A DNA stretch of 64,000 nucleotides from Caulobacter vibrioides (GTDB lineage Bacteria > Pseudomonadota > Alphaproteobacteria > Caulobacterales > Caulobacteraceae). The stretch is from assembly GCF_002310375.3 (NCBI RefSeq), contig NZ_CP023315.3:1302001-1366000 (forward strand). The letters run 5' to 3'. Position numbers and translations under genes: made by a program. Positions 51,932-60,318 of this stretch are shown one piece after another. The notes beneath the pieces are model-generated. The model did no database searches. It saw only the letters and a program-made list of their open reading frames with translations, and was not told the DNA's origin. The first letter of the stretch is position 1. Each line of letters opens with the position of its first letter.

Positions 51932-52888
51932 CTAGATCACGCCTGCCCGAAGCAGATCGTGCACGTGCAGAATGCCGACCGGGCGCTCGCCGTCGACGAC
52001 GAAAAGCACGGTGATCCGCCGCTCATTCATCACCTTCAGGGCTTCCGCAGCCAAGGCGCCAGGGCCGATCGTCAGGGGGGCGTGCGTCATGACCTCGCCG
52101 GCGGCGTGGGTCAGCAGGCCGTCCATGTGGCGACGGAGGTCGCCGTCCGTGATCAGGCCCGTGAGGCGGCCCGCGCCGTCAACGACCCCGACCGCGCCAA
52201 AACGCTTCTCGCTCATGACCAGAAGCGCGTCGGACATTGCGGCGTCGGCGGCGATCAGGGGGAGCTCATCGTCGCCATGCATCAGGTCGCCGACGGTGCG
52301 CAGCATCGCCCCCAGCCTTCCGCCCGGGTGGAAGACGCGGAAGTCGCTGGCGGTGAAGCCACGACGCTCCAGCAGGGCCACGGCGATCGCGTCGCCCAAC
52401 GCGATCTGCAGGGTGGTCGAGGTGGTCGGCGCGTTCACTTCCGCCGTCGCCTCCGGAGCGTCGGGGAGGAGCAACACGATGTCGCCCGCCTGCCCTAGCG
52501 GGCTCTCGGCGACCGCCGTCATGGCGATCAGCGGGATCGAGAAGCGCTTGGCGTAGGCCAGGGTGTCGGCCAATTCGCGGCCCGCGCCGGACTTCGACAG
52601 CGCCAGCACCACATCGTCGGGCCCGATCATCCCCAGATCGCCATGCGAGGCTTCGGCCGGATGGACGAACATCGCCTGGGTCCCGGTGGACGCGAGGGTG
52701 GCGGCGATCTTCCGCGCCACGTGTCCCGACTTGCCCATACCGGTGCAGACCACACGGCCCTTGGCGTCGAAGATGGTCTCGACCGCCTGGGCGAAGGCCT
52801 CGCTCAGCGAGTCGGACAGCGTGCGCAGGGCGTCGGCCTCGATCGCCAGGACGCGGCGGCCGACCGTTACAGCGTCGAAGGCTGTCAT
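51932..52888 (-). CDS. kdsD: D-arabinose 5-phosphate isomerase
   Basis: The product has 318 residues. An SIS domain ([42 protein letters not shown]) is followed by [11 protein letters not shown] and a tandem CBS pair ([13 protein letters not shown] and the closing [20 protein letters not shown]). KpsF/GutQ/KdsD enzymes convert ribulose 5-phosphate to arabinose 5-phosphate, the precursor of Kdo. Its start codon overlaps the stop of the small upstream gene (ATGA). Confidence 0.92.
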   Translation of the reverse strand: MTAFDAVTVGRRVLAIEADALRTLSDSLSEAFAQAVETIFDAKGRVVCTGMGKSGHVARKIAATLASTGTQAMFVHPAEASHGDLGMIGPDDVVLALSKSGAGRELADTLAYAKRFSIPLIAMTAVAESPLGQAGDIVLLLPDAPEATAEVNAPTTSTTLQIALGDAIAVALLERRGFTASDFRVFHPGGRLGAMLRTVGDLMHGDDELPLIAADAAMSDALLVMSEKRFGAVGVVDGAGRLTGLITDGDLRRHMDGLLTHAAGEVMTHAPLTIGPGALAAEALKVMNERRITVLFVVDGERPVGILHVHDLLRAGVI

Positions 52889-53118
52889 TGCGGCATCTGG
52901 CTCACGGCTTCGACGGCCTTCTTCGCCGCCTCGTCGCGCCGGCGGGCCGAGTCCTTCTCCCGCTGGATCTTGGCCTTCATTTCCGGGGTCTGCTGAACCG
53001 GGGTGTGGCCAAAGGGCCCCCAGGAGCGGTCGCCCTGACCTTGCGGCCAGACGAGGGACAGGGTGATCAGCGCGGCGGCGATGAGCCCCATCAGAGGCAT
53101 GAAGATGCGATCAGGCAT
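52885..53118 (-). CDS. small single-pass membrane protein upstream of kdsD
   Basis: The product has 77 residues. One hydrophobic segment (FMPLMGLIAAALITLSLVW) is followed by a charged helical tail (PEMKAKIQREKDSARRRDEA). It ends in an ATGA overlap with kdsD, so the two are translationally coupled. No family is recognised. The tail would lie in the periplasm if the N-terminus is inside. Confidence 0.65.
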   Translation of the reverse strand: MPDRIFMPLMGLIAAALITLSLVWPQGQGDRSWGPFGHTPVQQTPEMKAKIQREKDSARRRDEAAKKAVEAVSQMPQ

Positions 53119-53259
53119 GGCCCGCCTATAGCACGCGCGGCGGCCTGGGGGAGGGGGCGCGCGCCGAGGGAACGGACCGAAGGTCGCTTCGACGCTTGAC
53201 GCTGGCGCGGGCTGGCCTTAGCCCGCGCTGATATTTCCCTGATCTCCGAAGGAAGCCCG

Positions 53260-53973
53260 ATGCCGACGCTCGTCCTGCTCCGCCATGGCCAAAGCCAGTG
53301 GAACCTGGAAAACCGCTTCACGGGCTGGGTCGATGTGGACCTGACCGCCGAGGGCGAGGCCCAGGCCAAGAAGGGCGGCGAGCTGATCGCGGCGGCCGGC
53401 ATCGAGATCGACCATCTGTTCACCTCGGTGCAGACCCGCGCCATCCGCACGGGCAATCTGGCGCTAGACGCGGCCAAGCAAAGCTTTGTGCCGGTGACCA
53501 AGGACTGGCGCCTGAACGAGCGCCACTATGGCGGGCTCACGGGGCTCAACAAGGCCGAGACCGCCGAGAAGCACGGCGTCGAGCAGGTCACCGTCTGGCG
53601 TCGCTCGTATGACATTCCGCCGCCGGAACTGGCGCCGGGCGGTGAGTACGATTTCAGCAAGGATCGCCGCTACAAGGGCGCGAGCTTGCCGTCGACCGAA
53701 AGCCTGGCCACCACGCTGGTTCGGGTTCTGCCCTACTGGGAGAGCGATATCGCGCCGCATCTGAAGGCCGGCGAGACCCTGCTGATCGCCGCGCATGGCA
53801 ATTCGCTGCGCGCGATCGTCAAGCACCTGTTCAACGTTCCGGACGACCAGATTGTCGGCGTAGAGATCCCGACGGGCAATCCGCTGGTGATCGCGCTCGA
53901 TGACGCCTTGAAGCCGACGGGCGCGCGCTACCTGGACGAAAGTCGCGCCGAGACGCTTCCCAAGGTTGGTTAA
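53260..53973 (+). CDS. gpmA: 2,3-bisphosphoglycerate-dependent phosphoglycerate mutase
   Basis: The product has 237 residues, the standard dPGM length. The phosphohistidine is His9 in LLRHGQSQWN; NERHYGGLTGLNK carries the catalytic Glu, and LIAAHGNSLRAIVKHL has the second histidine. It interconverts 3- and 2-phosphoglycerate in lower glycolysis and gluconeogenesis. Confidence 0.96.
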   Translation: MPTLVLLRHGQSQWNLENRFTGWVDVDLTAEGEAQAKKGGELIAAAGIEIDHLFTSVQTRAIRTGNLALDAAKQSFVPVTKDWRLNERHYGGLTGLNKAETAEKHGVEQVTVWRRSYDIPPPELAPGGEYDFSKDRRYKGASLPSTESLATTLVRVLPYWESDIAPHLKAGETLLIAAHGNSLRAIVKHLFNVPDDQIVGVEIPTGNPLVIALDDALKPTGARYLDESRAETLPKVG

Positions 53974-54065
53974 AGCCTATCAAGCTTAAGCGGAAGGTGT
54001 TGGAAACACGGCGTTAATTTTGCTCTGCGCAAGGTGTTGCGTTAACTCGGGACACCCTGCGAGCC

Positions 54066-55325
54066 ATGAGCGCCGCCGCCAGCACACCACAGGAATACAA
54101 GCGTCTGACGCAGTATGAGGTGGACGTCATCTGCGCCAAGCACGACCGTCTGTGGTCGGCGCGGATGGGCGGCGCACGCGCCGTGTTCGCCTTCTGTGAC
54201 ATGTCGGGTCTTTCGGTGCCCGGGCGCAATCTCTGCGACGCGGATTTCACTGGCGCCATCCTGGTCGGCTGTGATCTGCGCAAGGCCAAGCTGGATAACG
54301 CCAATTTCTACGGTGCGGACCTGCAAGGGGCGGACCTTACCGACGCCTCGCTGCGACGGGCCGATCTTCGCGGATCCAGTCTGCGCGGCGCCAATCTGAC
54401 GGGCGCGGACATGTTCGAGGCCGACCTGCGCGAAGGCACGATCGCGGCCGCTGACCGCAAGGAAGGCTACCGCGTCATCGAGCCGACCCAGCGCGAAGCC
54501 TTTGCGGCCGGCGCGAACCTGTCGGGCGCCAACCTCGAGCGCTCGCGTCTCTCGGGCATCGTCGCCACCAAGGCCGACTTCAGCGATGCGATCCTGAAGG
54601 ACGCCAAGCTGGTGCGGGCCAACCTCAAACAGGCCAATTTCAACGGCGCCAACCTGGCGGGGGCCGATCTGTCGGGCGCCAATCTCGCCGGCGCGGATCT
54701 GCGCAATGCGGTGCTGGTCGGCGCCAAGACCCTGTCCTGGAACGTCAACGACACCAACATGGACGGCGCCTTGACCGACAAGCCGTCGGGCACCAGCGTT
54801 TCGGACCTCCCGTACGAGCAGATGATCGCCGATCACGCGCGATGGATCGAGACGGGCGGGGCCGAGGGCAAGCCGTCGGTGTTTGACAAGGCCGATCTGC
54901 GTAACCTGCGGTCGGTTCGAGGCTTTAACCTCACGGCCCTGTCGGCGAAGGGCGCGGTGTTCTACGGCCTCGACATGGAAGGTGTGCAGATGCAGGGTGC
55001 CCAACTGGATGGCGCGGACCTGCGGGCTTGCAACCTACGCCGCGCGGATCTGCGCGGCGCGCGGCTCAAGGGCGCCAAGTTGACCGGCGCGGATTTGCGC
55101 GACGCCCAGCTTGGACCCTTGTTGATCACCGCCGACCGCCTATTGCCGGTCGACCTGACGGGCGCGATCCTGACCAACGCCGATCTCGCCCGCGCCGACC
55201 TGCGGCAGGCCCGCATGGCCGGCGCGGATGTCTCGCGGGCCAACTTCACCAGCGCGCAACTGCGCGACGTTGATCTCACCGGCGCGATCCGCTTGGCGGC
55301 GCGCGGACTGGATGATGTCATCTGA
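54066..55325 (+). CDS. pentapeptide-repeat protein (first of a tandem pair)
   Basis: The product has 419 residues. Two right-handed beta-helix blocks of A(D/N)LXX repeats lie at about 55-135 (ADLQGADLTDASLRRADL) and 160-225. A helical linker (MIADHARWIETGGAEGKPS) follows, then a further repeat block to the C-terminus. The N-terminal 50 residues (LTQYEVDVICAKHDRLWSAR) form a separate conserved region. No signal peptide is visible. Pentapeptide proteins can mimic DNA or scaffold other proteins; no specific role is known here. The second gene of the pair is closely similar in layout. Confidence 0.9.
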   Translation: MSAAASTPQEYKRLTQYEVDVICAKHDRLWSARMGGARAVFAFCDMSGLSVPGRNLCDADFTGAILVGCDLRKAKLDNANFYGADLQGADLTDASLRRADLRGSSLRGANLTGADMFEADLREGTIAAADRKEGYRVIEPTQREAFAAGANLSGANLERSRLSGIVATKADFSDAILKDAKLVRANLKQANFNGANLAGADLSGANLAGADLRNAVLVGAKTLSWNVNDTNMDGALTDKPSGTSVSDLPYEQMIADHARWIETGGAEGKPSVFDKADLRNLRSVRGFNLTALSAKGAVFYGLDMEGVQMQGAQLDGADLRACNLRRADLRGARLKGAKLTGADLRDAQLGPLLITADRLLPVDLTGAILTNADLARADLRQARMAGADVSRANFTSAQLRDVDLTGAIRLAARGLDDVI

Positions 55326-55427
55326 GAAATATTTTGCGACAATCCGACGCAGTCTTAACGCTTCGCTCGTCGGTCGCCGTTAGAGTTCGCGTAACCACGA
55401 GAAGAAACTCATACGGGGAATTTCGTT

Positions 55428-56693
55428 ATGAACGCGGCGCAGAGCGTGGCCGGGCGGCGTCGCCTGAGCCAAGCCGAGCTCGACATGATCGTAACGGCGC
55501 ACGAGAAATTCGTTACCGGCAAGCAGGGCGGTAAGCGGGCTTCGCTCCGTTTCGTTCAGCTGTCGGGGCTGGATCTGTCTTTCAGGAATCTCGTTGATGC
55601 GGACCTGTCCGCGTCGGTCCTTGAGGGCTGCCGCATGGTTCGCACCAAGCTGGACCGGGCCAGCCTGTTCGGCTGCGATCTGCGGAAGAGCGACATGCGC
55701 CAGGCCTCCTTGGTCCGCGCCGACCTGCGCGGGGCTTGCCTGCGCGGCGCCAACCTCGCCCAGGCGGACTTGACCCAGGCCGACTTCAGAGAAGGCCAGA
55801 TCGCCATCCCTCATCCACGCAAGGGCCTGGAGACGCTCCGTCACGAGACGCGGCAGGGCGAGGCGGACGAGGTCAATTTCTCGGGCGCCACCCTTGATGG
55901 CTCCCAGTTCGAGGGGGTGTCAGCCTTCAAGGCCGACTTCAGCGACTGCTCGCTCAAGGGCGCCAAGCTTTCAGGGGCCAACCTCAAGGAGGCGAACCTG
56001 TCGGGCGCGATCCTGGATGGCGCTGATGTGAAGGGGACCAATCTCGAGGGGGCGAACCTGTCGGGCGCGGTCATGGCCGGCGTCGACACCTCGACCGCGC
56101 GCGTCAGCGGCGCCCATATGAACGGAACCCTGCAGGGCGCCAGCCGTGAGGCCATGGGGCGGATCGACGAGTTGATGCGCCGCTGCGCCGGCAATCAAAG
56201 CTGGTGCCAGACTGGTGGCAAGGAAGGATCGCCCGCCCGTCTCGACGGCGAGGACCTGCGCCCGCTGGGCGACAAGCTCAAGGGCCTTCGGCTGACCGCC
56301 ATGAGCGCCAAGGGGGCCTGCATGGTCGGTCTGGACCTTTCGGGCGCCCAGCTCCAAGGGGCCAATCTTCAGAACGCTGACTTGCGGACCGCCAATCTGC
56401 GCGGCGCTGACCTGCGGGGGGCCAAGCTGGCGGGCGCCAACCTGACCAAGGCCGATCTTCGCCAGGCGGTCCTTTCGCCCCTGCCGTTGGGGCCCGAGCG
56501 TCGCACGCAGTCCAACCTTCAGGCCGCGCGTATGCGTTACGCCATGCTGCAGGCCGCTGATCTCAGCGAGGCGATCCTGGACGGCGCGGACCTGCGCGGC
56601 GCGGACTTGACCGGCGCGCGGGCGGCCAGGGCCAGTTTCCGCAATGTCGATCTTAGCCAGGTTCAGGGCCTGGACCTGTCGATGCCGGACTGA
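55428..56693 (+). CDS. pentapeptide-repeat protein (second of a tandem pair)
   Basis: The product has 421 residues. The layout repeats that of its upstream neighbour: an N-terminal region (LSQAELDMIVTAHEKFVTG), a repeat block (DLSASVLEGCRMVRTKLD), a second block, the linker MRRCAGNQSWCQTGGKEGS and a last block ending in VDLSQVQGLDLSMPD. The shared H/C..W-TGG-EG linker and equal lengths show an ancient tandem duplication with strong divergence. A terminator-like hairpin lies behind it. Confidence 0.9.
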   Translation: MNAAQSVAGRRRLSQAELDMIVTAHEKFVTGKQGGKRASLRFVQLSGLDLSFRNLVDADLSASVLEGCRMVRTKLDRASLFGCDLRKSDMRQASLVRADLRGACLRGANLAQADLTQADFREGQIAIPHPRKGLETLRHETRQGEADEVNFSGATLDGSQFEGVSAFKADFSDCSLKGAKLSGANLKEANLSGAILDGADVKGTNLEGANLSGAVMAGVDTSTARVSGAHMNGTLQGASREAMGRIDELMRRCAGNQSWCQTGGKEGSPARLDGEDLRPLGDKLKGLRLTAMSAKGACMVGLDLSGAQLQGANLQNADLRTANLRGADLRGAKLAGANLTKADLRQAVLSPLPLGPERRTQSNLQAARMRYAMLQAADLSEAILDGADLRGADLTGARAARASFRNVDLSQVQGLDLSMPD

Positions 56694-56701
56694 CCCCACG
56701 A

Positions 56702-56730
56702 AAAAGGCGGCGCCTTTCGACGCCGCCCAA
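56702..56730 (-). terminator. rho-independent terminator of hsp20 (minus strand)
   Basis: On the minus strand ggcggcg pairs with cgccgcc around a short loop and is followed by five T. It lies about 40 bases past the Hsp20 stop and may also stop plus-strand transcripts. Confidence 0.7.
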
Positions 56731-56770
56731 GTTCAGAGGGGGATTGGGAGACAGGAAGAGGGGCCGCGGG

Positions 56771-57229
56771 TTACGCGGCCTTTTCGCCTTCGATCAGGGT
56801 CGAGGTCGCAGGCGTCTTAATCTCCACCGAGCGCGGCTTGAGGGCTTCGGGCAGCTCACGCTTCAGCGCGATCGACAGCAGGCCGTTCGAAAGATCGGCG
56901 TCGACCACCACCAGGTAGTCGGTCAGCTGGAACTTGCGCTCGAAGTTGCGCTCGGCCAGGCCGCGATGCAGGTACTGCTTGGCTTCGTCATTGGCCGCCT
57001 TGCGGCCGGTGACGGTAAGCAGGTTCTCCTTCACCTCGACGTTCAGTTCTTCGGGCTTGAAGCCCGCCACCGCGATCTCGATGCGGTAGGCGTTCTCGCC
57101 CGTGCGTTCGATGTTGTAGGGGGGATAGCCCGAGGCCGCTTCGTTGCGCGCGGCGGCGTCCAGCTGGTCGGCGAGGCGGTCAAAGCCGACGAGCGAGCGG
57201 TACAGGGGCGAAAGGTCGATCGTACGCAT
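56771..57229 (-). CDS. small heat-shock protein, Hsp20/IbpA type
   Basis: The product has 152 residues. An N-terminal arm (MRTIDLSPLYRSLVGFDRLA) precedes an alpha-crystallin domain at about 37-130: PPYNIERTGENAYRIEIAVA, GFKPEELNVEVKENLLTVTG, and the loop HRGLAERNFERKFQL with the class A signature. A short C-terminal tail includes IKT. It holds unfolding proteins for DnaK and ClpB. The 5' leader looks like a ROSE RNA thermometer and a heat-shock type -35 lies further upstream. Confidence 0.94.
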   Translation of the reverse strand: MRTIDLSPLYRSLVGFDRLADQLDAAARNEAASGYPPYNIERTGENAYRIEIAVAGFKPEELNVEVKENLLTVTGRKAANDEAKQYLHRGLAERNFERKFQLTDYLVVVDADLSNGLLSIALKRELPEALKPRSVEIKTPATSTLIEGEKAA

Positions 57230-57335
57230 AGAGTCAGATCCTTCTCATCAAGCAAGGTCTCAAGGGTTTCGTACCTTCGGCGACCCGAGATCGGCGTCGC
57301 CTGTGGTCCGGAAGGCCCGGTTATCCAGCGCCTTC
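57230..57335 (-). promoter_or_regulatory. candidate ROSE-type RNA thermometer in hsp20 leader
   Basis: The last hairpin of the leader pairs UUGCU (57251-57255) with the ribosome site AAGGA (57239-57243), allowing U-A, C-G, bulged G, U-G, U-A, the pattern of ROSE elements of alphaproteobacterial heat-shock genes. Further upstream GGCGAC pairs with GTCGCC (57280-57302). Confidence 0.5.
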
Positions 57336-57365
57336 GGTGAAGTAGTTGGTGAGCGGATTTTTCGA

Positions 57366-57371
57366 TTCAAG
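57366..57371 (-). promoter_or_regulatory. candidate sigma-32 -35 element of hsp20
   Basis: CTTGAA on the minus strand, 137 bases upstream of the start codon, equals the heat-shock -35 hexamer; a clear CCCCAT-type -10 was not found. Transcription from here would give the leader length needed for the candidate thermometer. Confidence 0.3.
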
Positions 57372-57460
57372 GGGCGCCAGTTCATCGAACCTGAATCGTT
57401 TGACGCGCCGACAAGCATGGTTAAGGTCGCCGCTCAAATTTGACCGAAGGACACGTCCCC

Positions 57461-58303
57461 ATGCCGCTTCGTCGCCAAGTTCTCCTCCTGGCCGCCGCTT
57501 TCACCCTGTCCGCGCCGGCCGCCTTCGCCGCGACCGACGCCGCCTTGAAGGCCGCGATCGCATCGCCCAATCGCCCGGCCGCCGACGTCGCGCGCGACGG
57601 CGCCCGTCATCCCTATGAGAGCCTGATCTTCTGGGGGCTGAAGCCCAAGCAGACCGTGATCGAGGTTTCGCCCGGCGGCGGCTATTGGACCGCGATCCTG
57701 GCGCCCTACGCCAAGGCCACGGGCGGGACCTATGTCGCCGGCGTCGCCGACTTGGCCAATCCCAAGCTGTCGGAAGGCGCCCGCAAGGGCCGCGCTGACT
57801 TCGAGGCCCGCTACGCCGACGAAGCCAAGTACGGCAATCCGCAATTTGCGAACTTCGGCCCGGTGTCCGGTCCGCTCGGCGCGCCGGGCTCGGCCGACAT
57901 CGTGCTGACCGCCCGCAACGTCCATAACTGGACCGTTCAGCCGGGCGTCGCCGACAAGGTGTTCGCCGACTTCTTCGCGGTGCTGAAGCCCGGCGGCGTG
58001 CTGGCGATCGAAGAACACCGCGCCGATCCGCGCTCGGAGAAGGCCGCCGGCGCCGACGGCTACCTCAACACCGCCACGGTGATCGCCATCGCCGAAAAGG
58101 CCGGCTTCAAGCTGGACGCCCAGTCCGAGATCAACGCCAACCCCAAGGACACCAAGGATCACCCCTTCGGTGTGTGGACCTTGCCGCCGGTGAAGCGCAC
58201 CGCGCCGGGCGGTCAGCCCGCCGATCCCAACTTCGATCGCAGCAAGTACGACGCCATCGGTGAAAGCGACCGGATGACCCTGCGCTTCCGCAAGCCTGCC
58301 TGA
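57461..58303 (+). CDS. exported methyltransferase-like protein (first of a tandem pair)
   Basis: The product has 280 residues. A signal peptide ends near SAPAAFAATD. The core has a class-I methyltransferase layout: QTVIEVSPGGGYWTAILAPY in the position of the SAM-binding loop, SADIVLTARNVHNW as the acidic motif strand and VLKPGGVLAIEEHR. It is similar over its length to the next gene. Export of a SAM-dependent enzyme is puzzling because SAM is not known in the periplasm. Alternative ligands or an incorrectly predicted signal are possible. Confidence 0.8.
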   Translation: MPLRRQVLLLAAAFTLSAPAAFAATDAALKAAIASPNRPAADVARDGARHPYESLIFWGLKPKQTVIEVSPGGGYWTAILAPYAKATGGTYVAGVADLANPKLSEGARKGRADFEARYADEAKYGNPQFANFGPVSGPLGAPGSADIVLTARNVHNWTVQPGVADKVFADFFAVLKPGGVLAIEEHRADPRSEKAAGADGYLNTATVIAIAEKAGFKLDAQSEINANPKDTKDHPFGVWTLPPVKRTAPGGQPADPNFDRSKYDAIGESDRMTLRFRKPA

Positions 58304-58347
58304 CTTTCGCCAAGGTCCGCCGCCAGGCTGGCCCGCGTAGTGGGGGA

Positions 58348-59244
58348 ATGATGGTTCCAGTTCAACTCTGGTCGCGGCGAAGCTTGGTGGCCGGCGTCGG
58401 CGCTCTGGCCTTGGCGTCGTGCGGGAAAAAGGACGACCCGGCGAAGGCGGAGGCGAAGGCCGCCGCCAAAGCCGGGCCGAACACGATCGAGGCGGCGGTG
58501 GCGGGCGGTTGGCGCCTGCCCGCTGACCGCGCGCGCGACGTGTGGCGCCATCCCGTTGAGAGCCTGAAGTTCTGGGAGCTCAAGCCGGGGCAGACCGTCG
58601 TCGAGTTCTGGCCGGGGGCCGGCTGGTACACCGACATCCTGGCCCCGTTCCTGGCCGACACGCGCGGCACGCTCTACGAGGCGATGCTGGAGACCAATGG
58701 TCCCGTCGATCCGGCGGCGTCCGAGATCGTCGAGGGCTATCGCCGCAAGCTGGCCGAGAAGAAGAAGGTTTACGGTGAGGTCGCGTTCACGGCCTTTGGC
58801 CCGACCAGCGGACCTGTAGCCCCGCCGGGCAGCGCCGATCTGGTGCTGTTCCTGCGCAACCTGCACAACTGGATGGCGGGGGGCATCGCCGAAAAGGCCT
58901 TCAAGGACGCGCTTGCGGCGCTCAAGCCTGGCGGAATCCTGGGGATCGAGGAACATCGCGGCCAGCCGGGACGCGTCCAGGACGTGTTGGCCGAGGACGG
59001 CTACGTCCAGCAGGACTATGTCATCCAGATGGCCAAGGAAGCGGGCTTCGTCCTGGCCGGGACCAGCGAGATCAACGCCAATCCCAAGGACACCAAGGAC
59101 CACCCCTTCGGCGTCTGGACCCTGCCGCCCACGCGCCTGTCGGCGCCGCGCGGCGAACCGGCGGAACCGGGATTCGACCATGCCAAGTATGACGCGATCG
59201 GGGAGAGCGACCGCATGACCTTGAAGTTCGTGAAGCCGAAATGA
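58348..59244 (+). CDS. methyltransferase-like lipoprotein (second of a tandem pair)
   Basis: The product has 298 residues. The N-terminus WSRRSLVAGVGALALASC is a twin-arginine-like lipoprotein signal. The core repeats the neighbour's motifs: QTVVEFWPGAGWYTDILAPF, SADLVLFLRNLHNWM and ALKPGGILGIEEHRG, ending with YDAIGESDRMTL like its partner. The SAM-loop glycines are partly kept. ATG 58351 directly follows 58348 and suits the GGGGGA spacing better. Its stop overlaps the next start (ATGA). Confidence 0.8.
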   Translation: MMVPVQLWSRRSLVAGVGALALASCGKKDDPAKAEAKAAAKAGPNTIEAAVAGGWRLPADRARDVWRHPVESLKFWELKPGQTVVEFWPGAGWYTDILAPFLADTRGTLYEAMLETNGPVDPAASEIVEGYRRKLAEKKKVYGEVAFTAFGPTSGPVAPPGSADLVLFLRNLHNWMAGGIAEKAFKDALAALKPGGILGIEEHRGQPGRVQDVLAEDGYVQQDYVIQMAKEAGFVLAGTSEINANPKDTKDHPFGVWTLPPTRLSAPRGEPAEPGFDHAKYDAIGESDRMTLKFVKPK

Positions 59245-59918
59245 GCCAGCGCAAGACGTTCAAGACGCTGGTTGTAGCGGGCCTTGGCCTGGCGCTGATC
59301 GCCGCGGCGACGCCGGCCTTCGCGCGGGAGAAGATCATCCCCGCCGACAAGCTGTTTCCCTATCTCGACAAGTTCATGAAGGTGCCTGCGCAGGAACGCA
59401 GCCGGATGCGCCTTCGCTATGTCCTGCGGAGCGAAGGCAAGCCCTTCGGCGGGGTGAAGGTCTCTCTGGTCGAGACCAATGGCGCGACCACGGTTCTGCC
59501 CGTCGGGGACGATGGCGAGTTCGATCGACTGCCGACGCTCGCCCAACTGAACGGCAAGGCCAAGGTCGTGGTCGATGTTCCGGCCGACAAGAAATTCGGC
59601 ATCAGCATGATACCAGCCCCGGTGCTCAAGCTGGCCCAGGAGTACGATGCGCGCGACCTCGCCCTGACGGTTTCGGAGTCGAATGCGGCGATGCGCAAGG
59701 CCGCCGGTCCTGCGCTATCCCTCATGGTTCCCAAGCTGCCGGGCATCGGCTTCATCGGCGCGCAGAGCGGCCAGATCGTCTATGGCGACGGCCGCCAGGC
59801 AGCGCTCGAGATCGTCGGTGGCGTGCCGGTCTTCTACCCCGAAGCCCACAAGGGTGCAGCTCGGGTGAAGCTGTCGCGAACGCCGACTAGAGTCGCGTTC
59901 GACGACGGCAAGAAATAA
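59241..59918 (+). CDS. exported protein of unknown function
   Basis: The product has 225 residues. A signal peptide (LVVAGLGLALIAAATPAFA) precedes a soluble domain rich in beta strands (RYVLRSEGKPFGGVKVSLVE, then VVVDVPADKKFGISM). No family is recognised. It begins inside the stop of the methyltransferase-like lipoprotein, so these three exported proteins form an operon and may act together in the periplasm. Confidence 0.7.
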   Translation: MSQRKTFKTLVVAGLGLALIAAATPAFAREKIIPADKLFPYLDKFMKVPAQERSRMRLRYVLRSEGKPFGGVKVSLVETNGATTVLPVGDDGEFDRLPTLAQLNGKAKVVVDVPADKKFGISMIPAPVLKLAQEYDARDLALTVSESNAAMRKAAGPALSLMVPKLPGIGFIGAQSGQIVYGDGRQAALEIVGGVPVFYPEAHKGAARVKLSRTPTRVAFDDGKK

Positions 59919-60006
59919 ACCAACGGCTGTTCTGAACGGTGTTTACTTATCCGCTTCAGCCGGTCTAGCTATTCGCCAACTCACAAGCGCAGAGGGAGAT
60001 CGCGCC

Positions 60007-60315
60007 ATGGCCACCATCCAAGAACTGACCGACAAGATCAAAACCGCCGTCGGCGACGACAGCGGCCTGGGCAAGTCCCTGAAGTTCGACCTGAAGGACG
60101 CCGGTGTCATCCACATCGACGGCGGTTCGGTCACCAACGAAGACAAGCCTGCCGACCTGACCATGACCCTGGCCCTGGACGACCTGGTCGCCATGGGCGA
60201 AGGCAAGCTGGACCCGACGATGGCCGTCATGACCGGCAAGCTGAAGCTGTCGGACATGGGCGTGGCCATGGGCCTGCAGCCCGCGATGGGCGCTCTGTTC
60301 GCCAAGCTCCGCTAA
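60007..60315 (+). CDS. SCP2 sterol-carrier-domain protein
   Basis: The product has 102 residues, a single SCP2 domain: LGKSLKFDLKDAGVIHIDGG, then LALDDLVAMGEGKLDPTMAV and a hydrophobic C-terminal helix. Bacterial forms bind fatty acyl or other lipid ligands in the cytosol. It lies three bases before a lysophospholipase-like gene, suggesting a shared lipid-handling function. Confidence 0.88.
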   Translation: MATIQELTDKIKTAVGDDSGLGKSLKFDLKDAGVIHIDGGSVTNEDKPADLTMTLALDDLVAMGEGKLDPTMAVMTGKLKLSDMGVAMGLQPAMGALFAKLR

Positions 60316-60318
60316 GCC

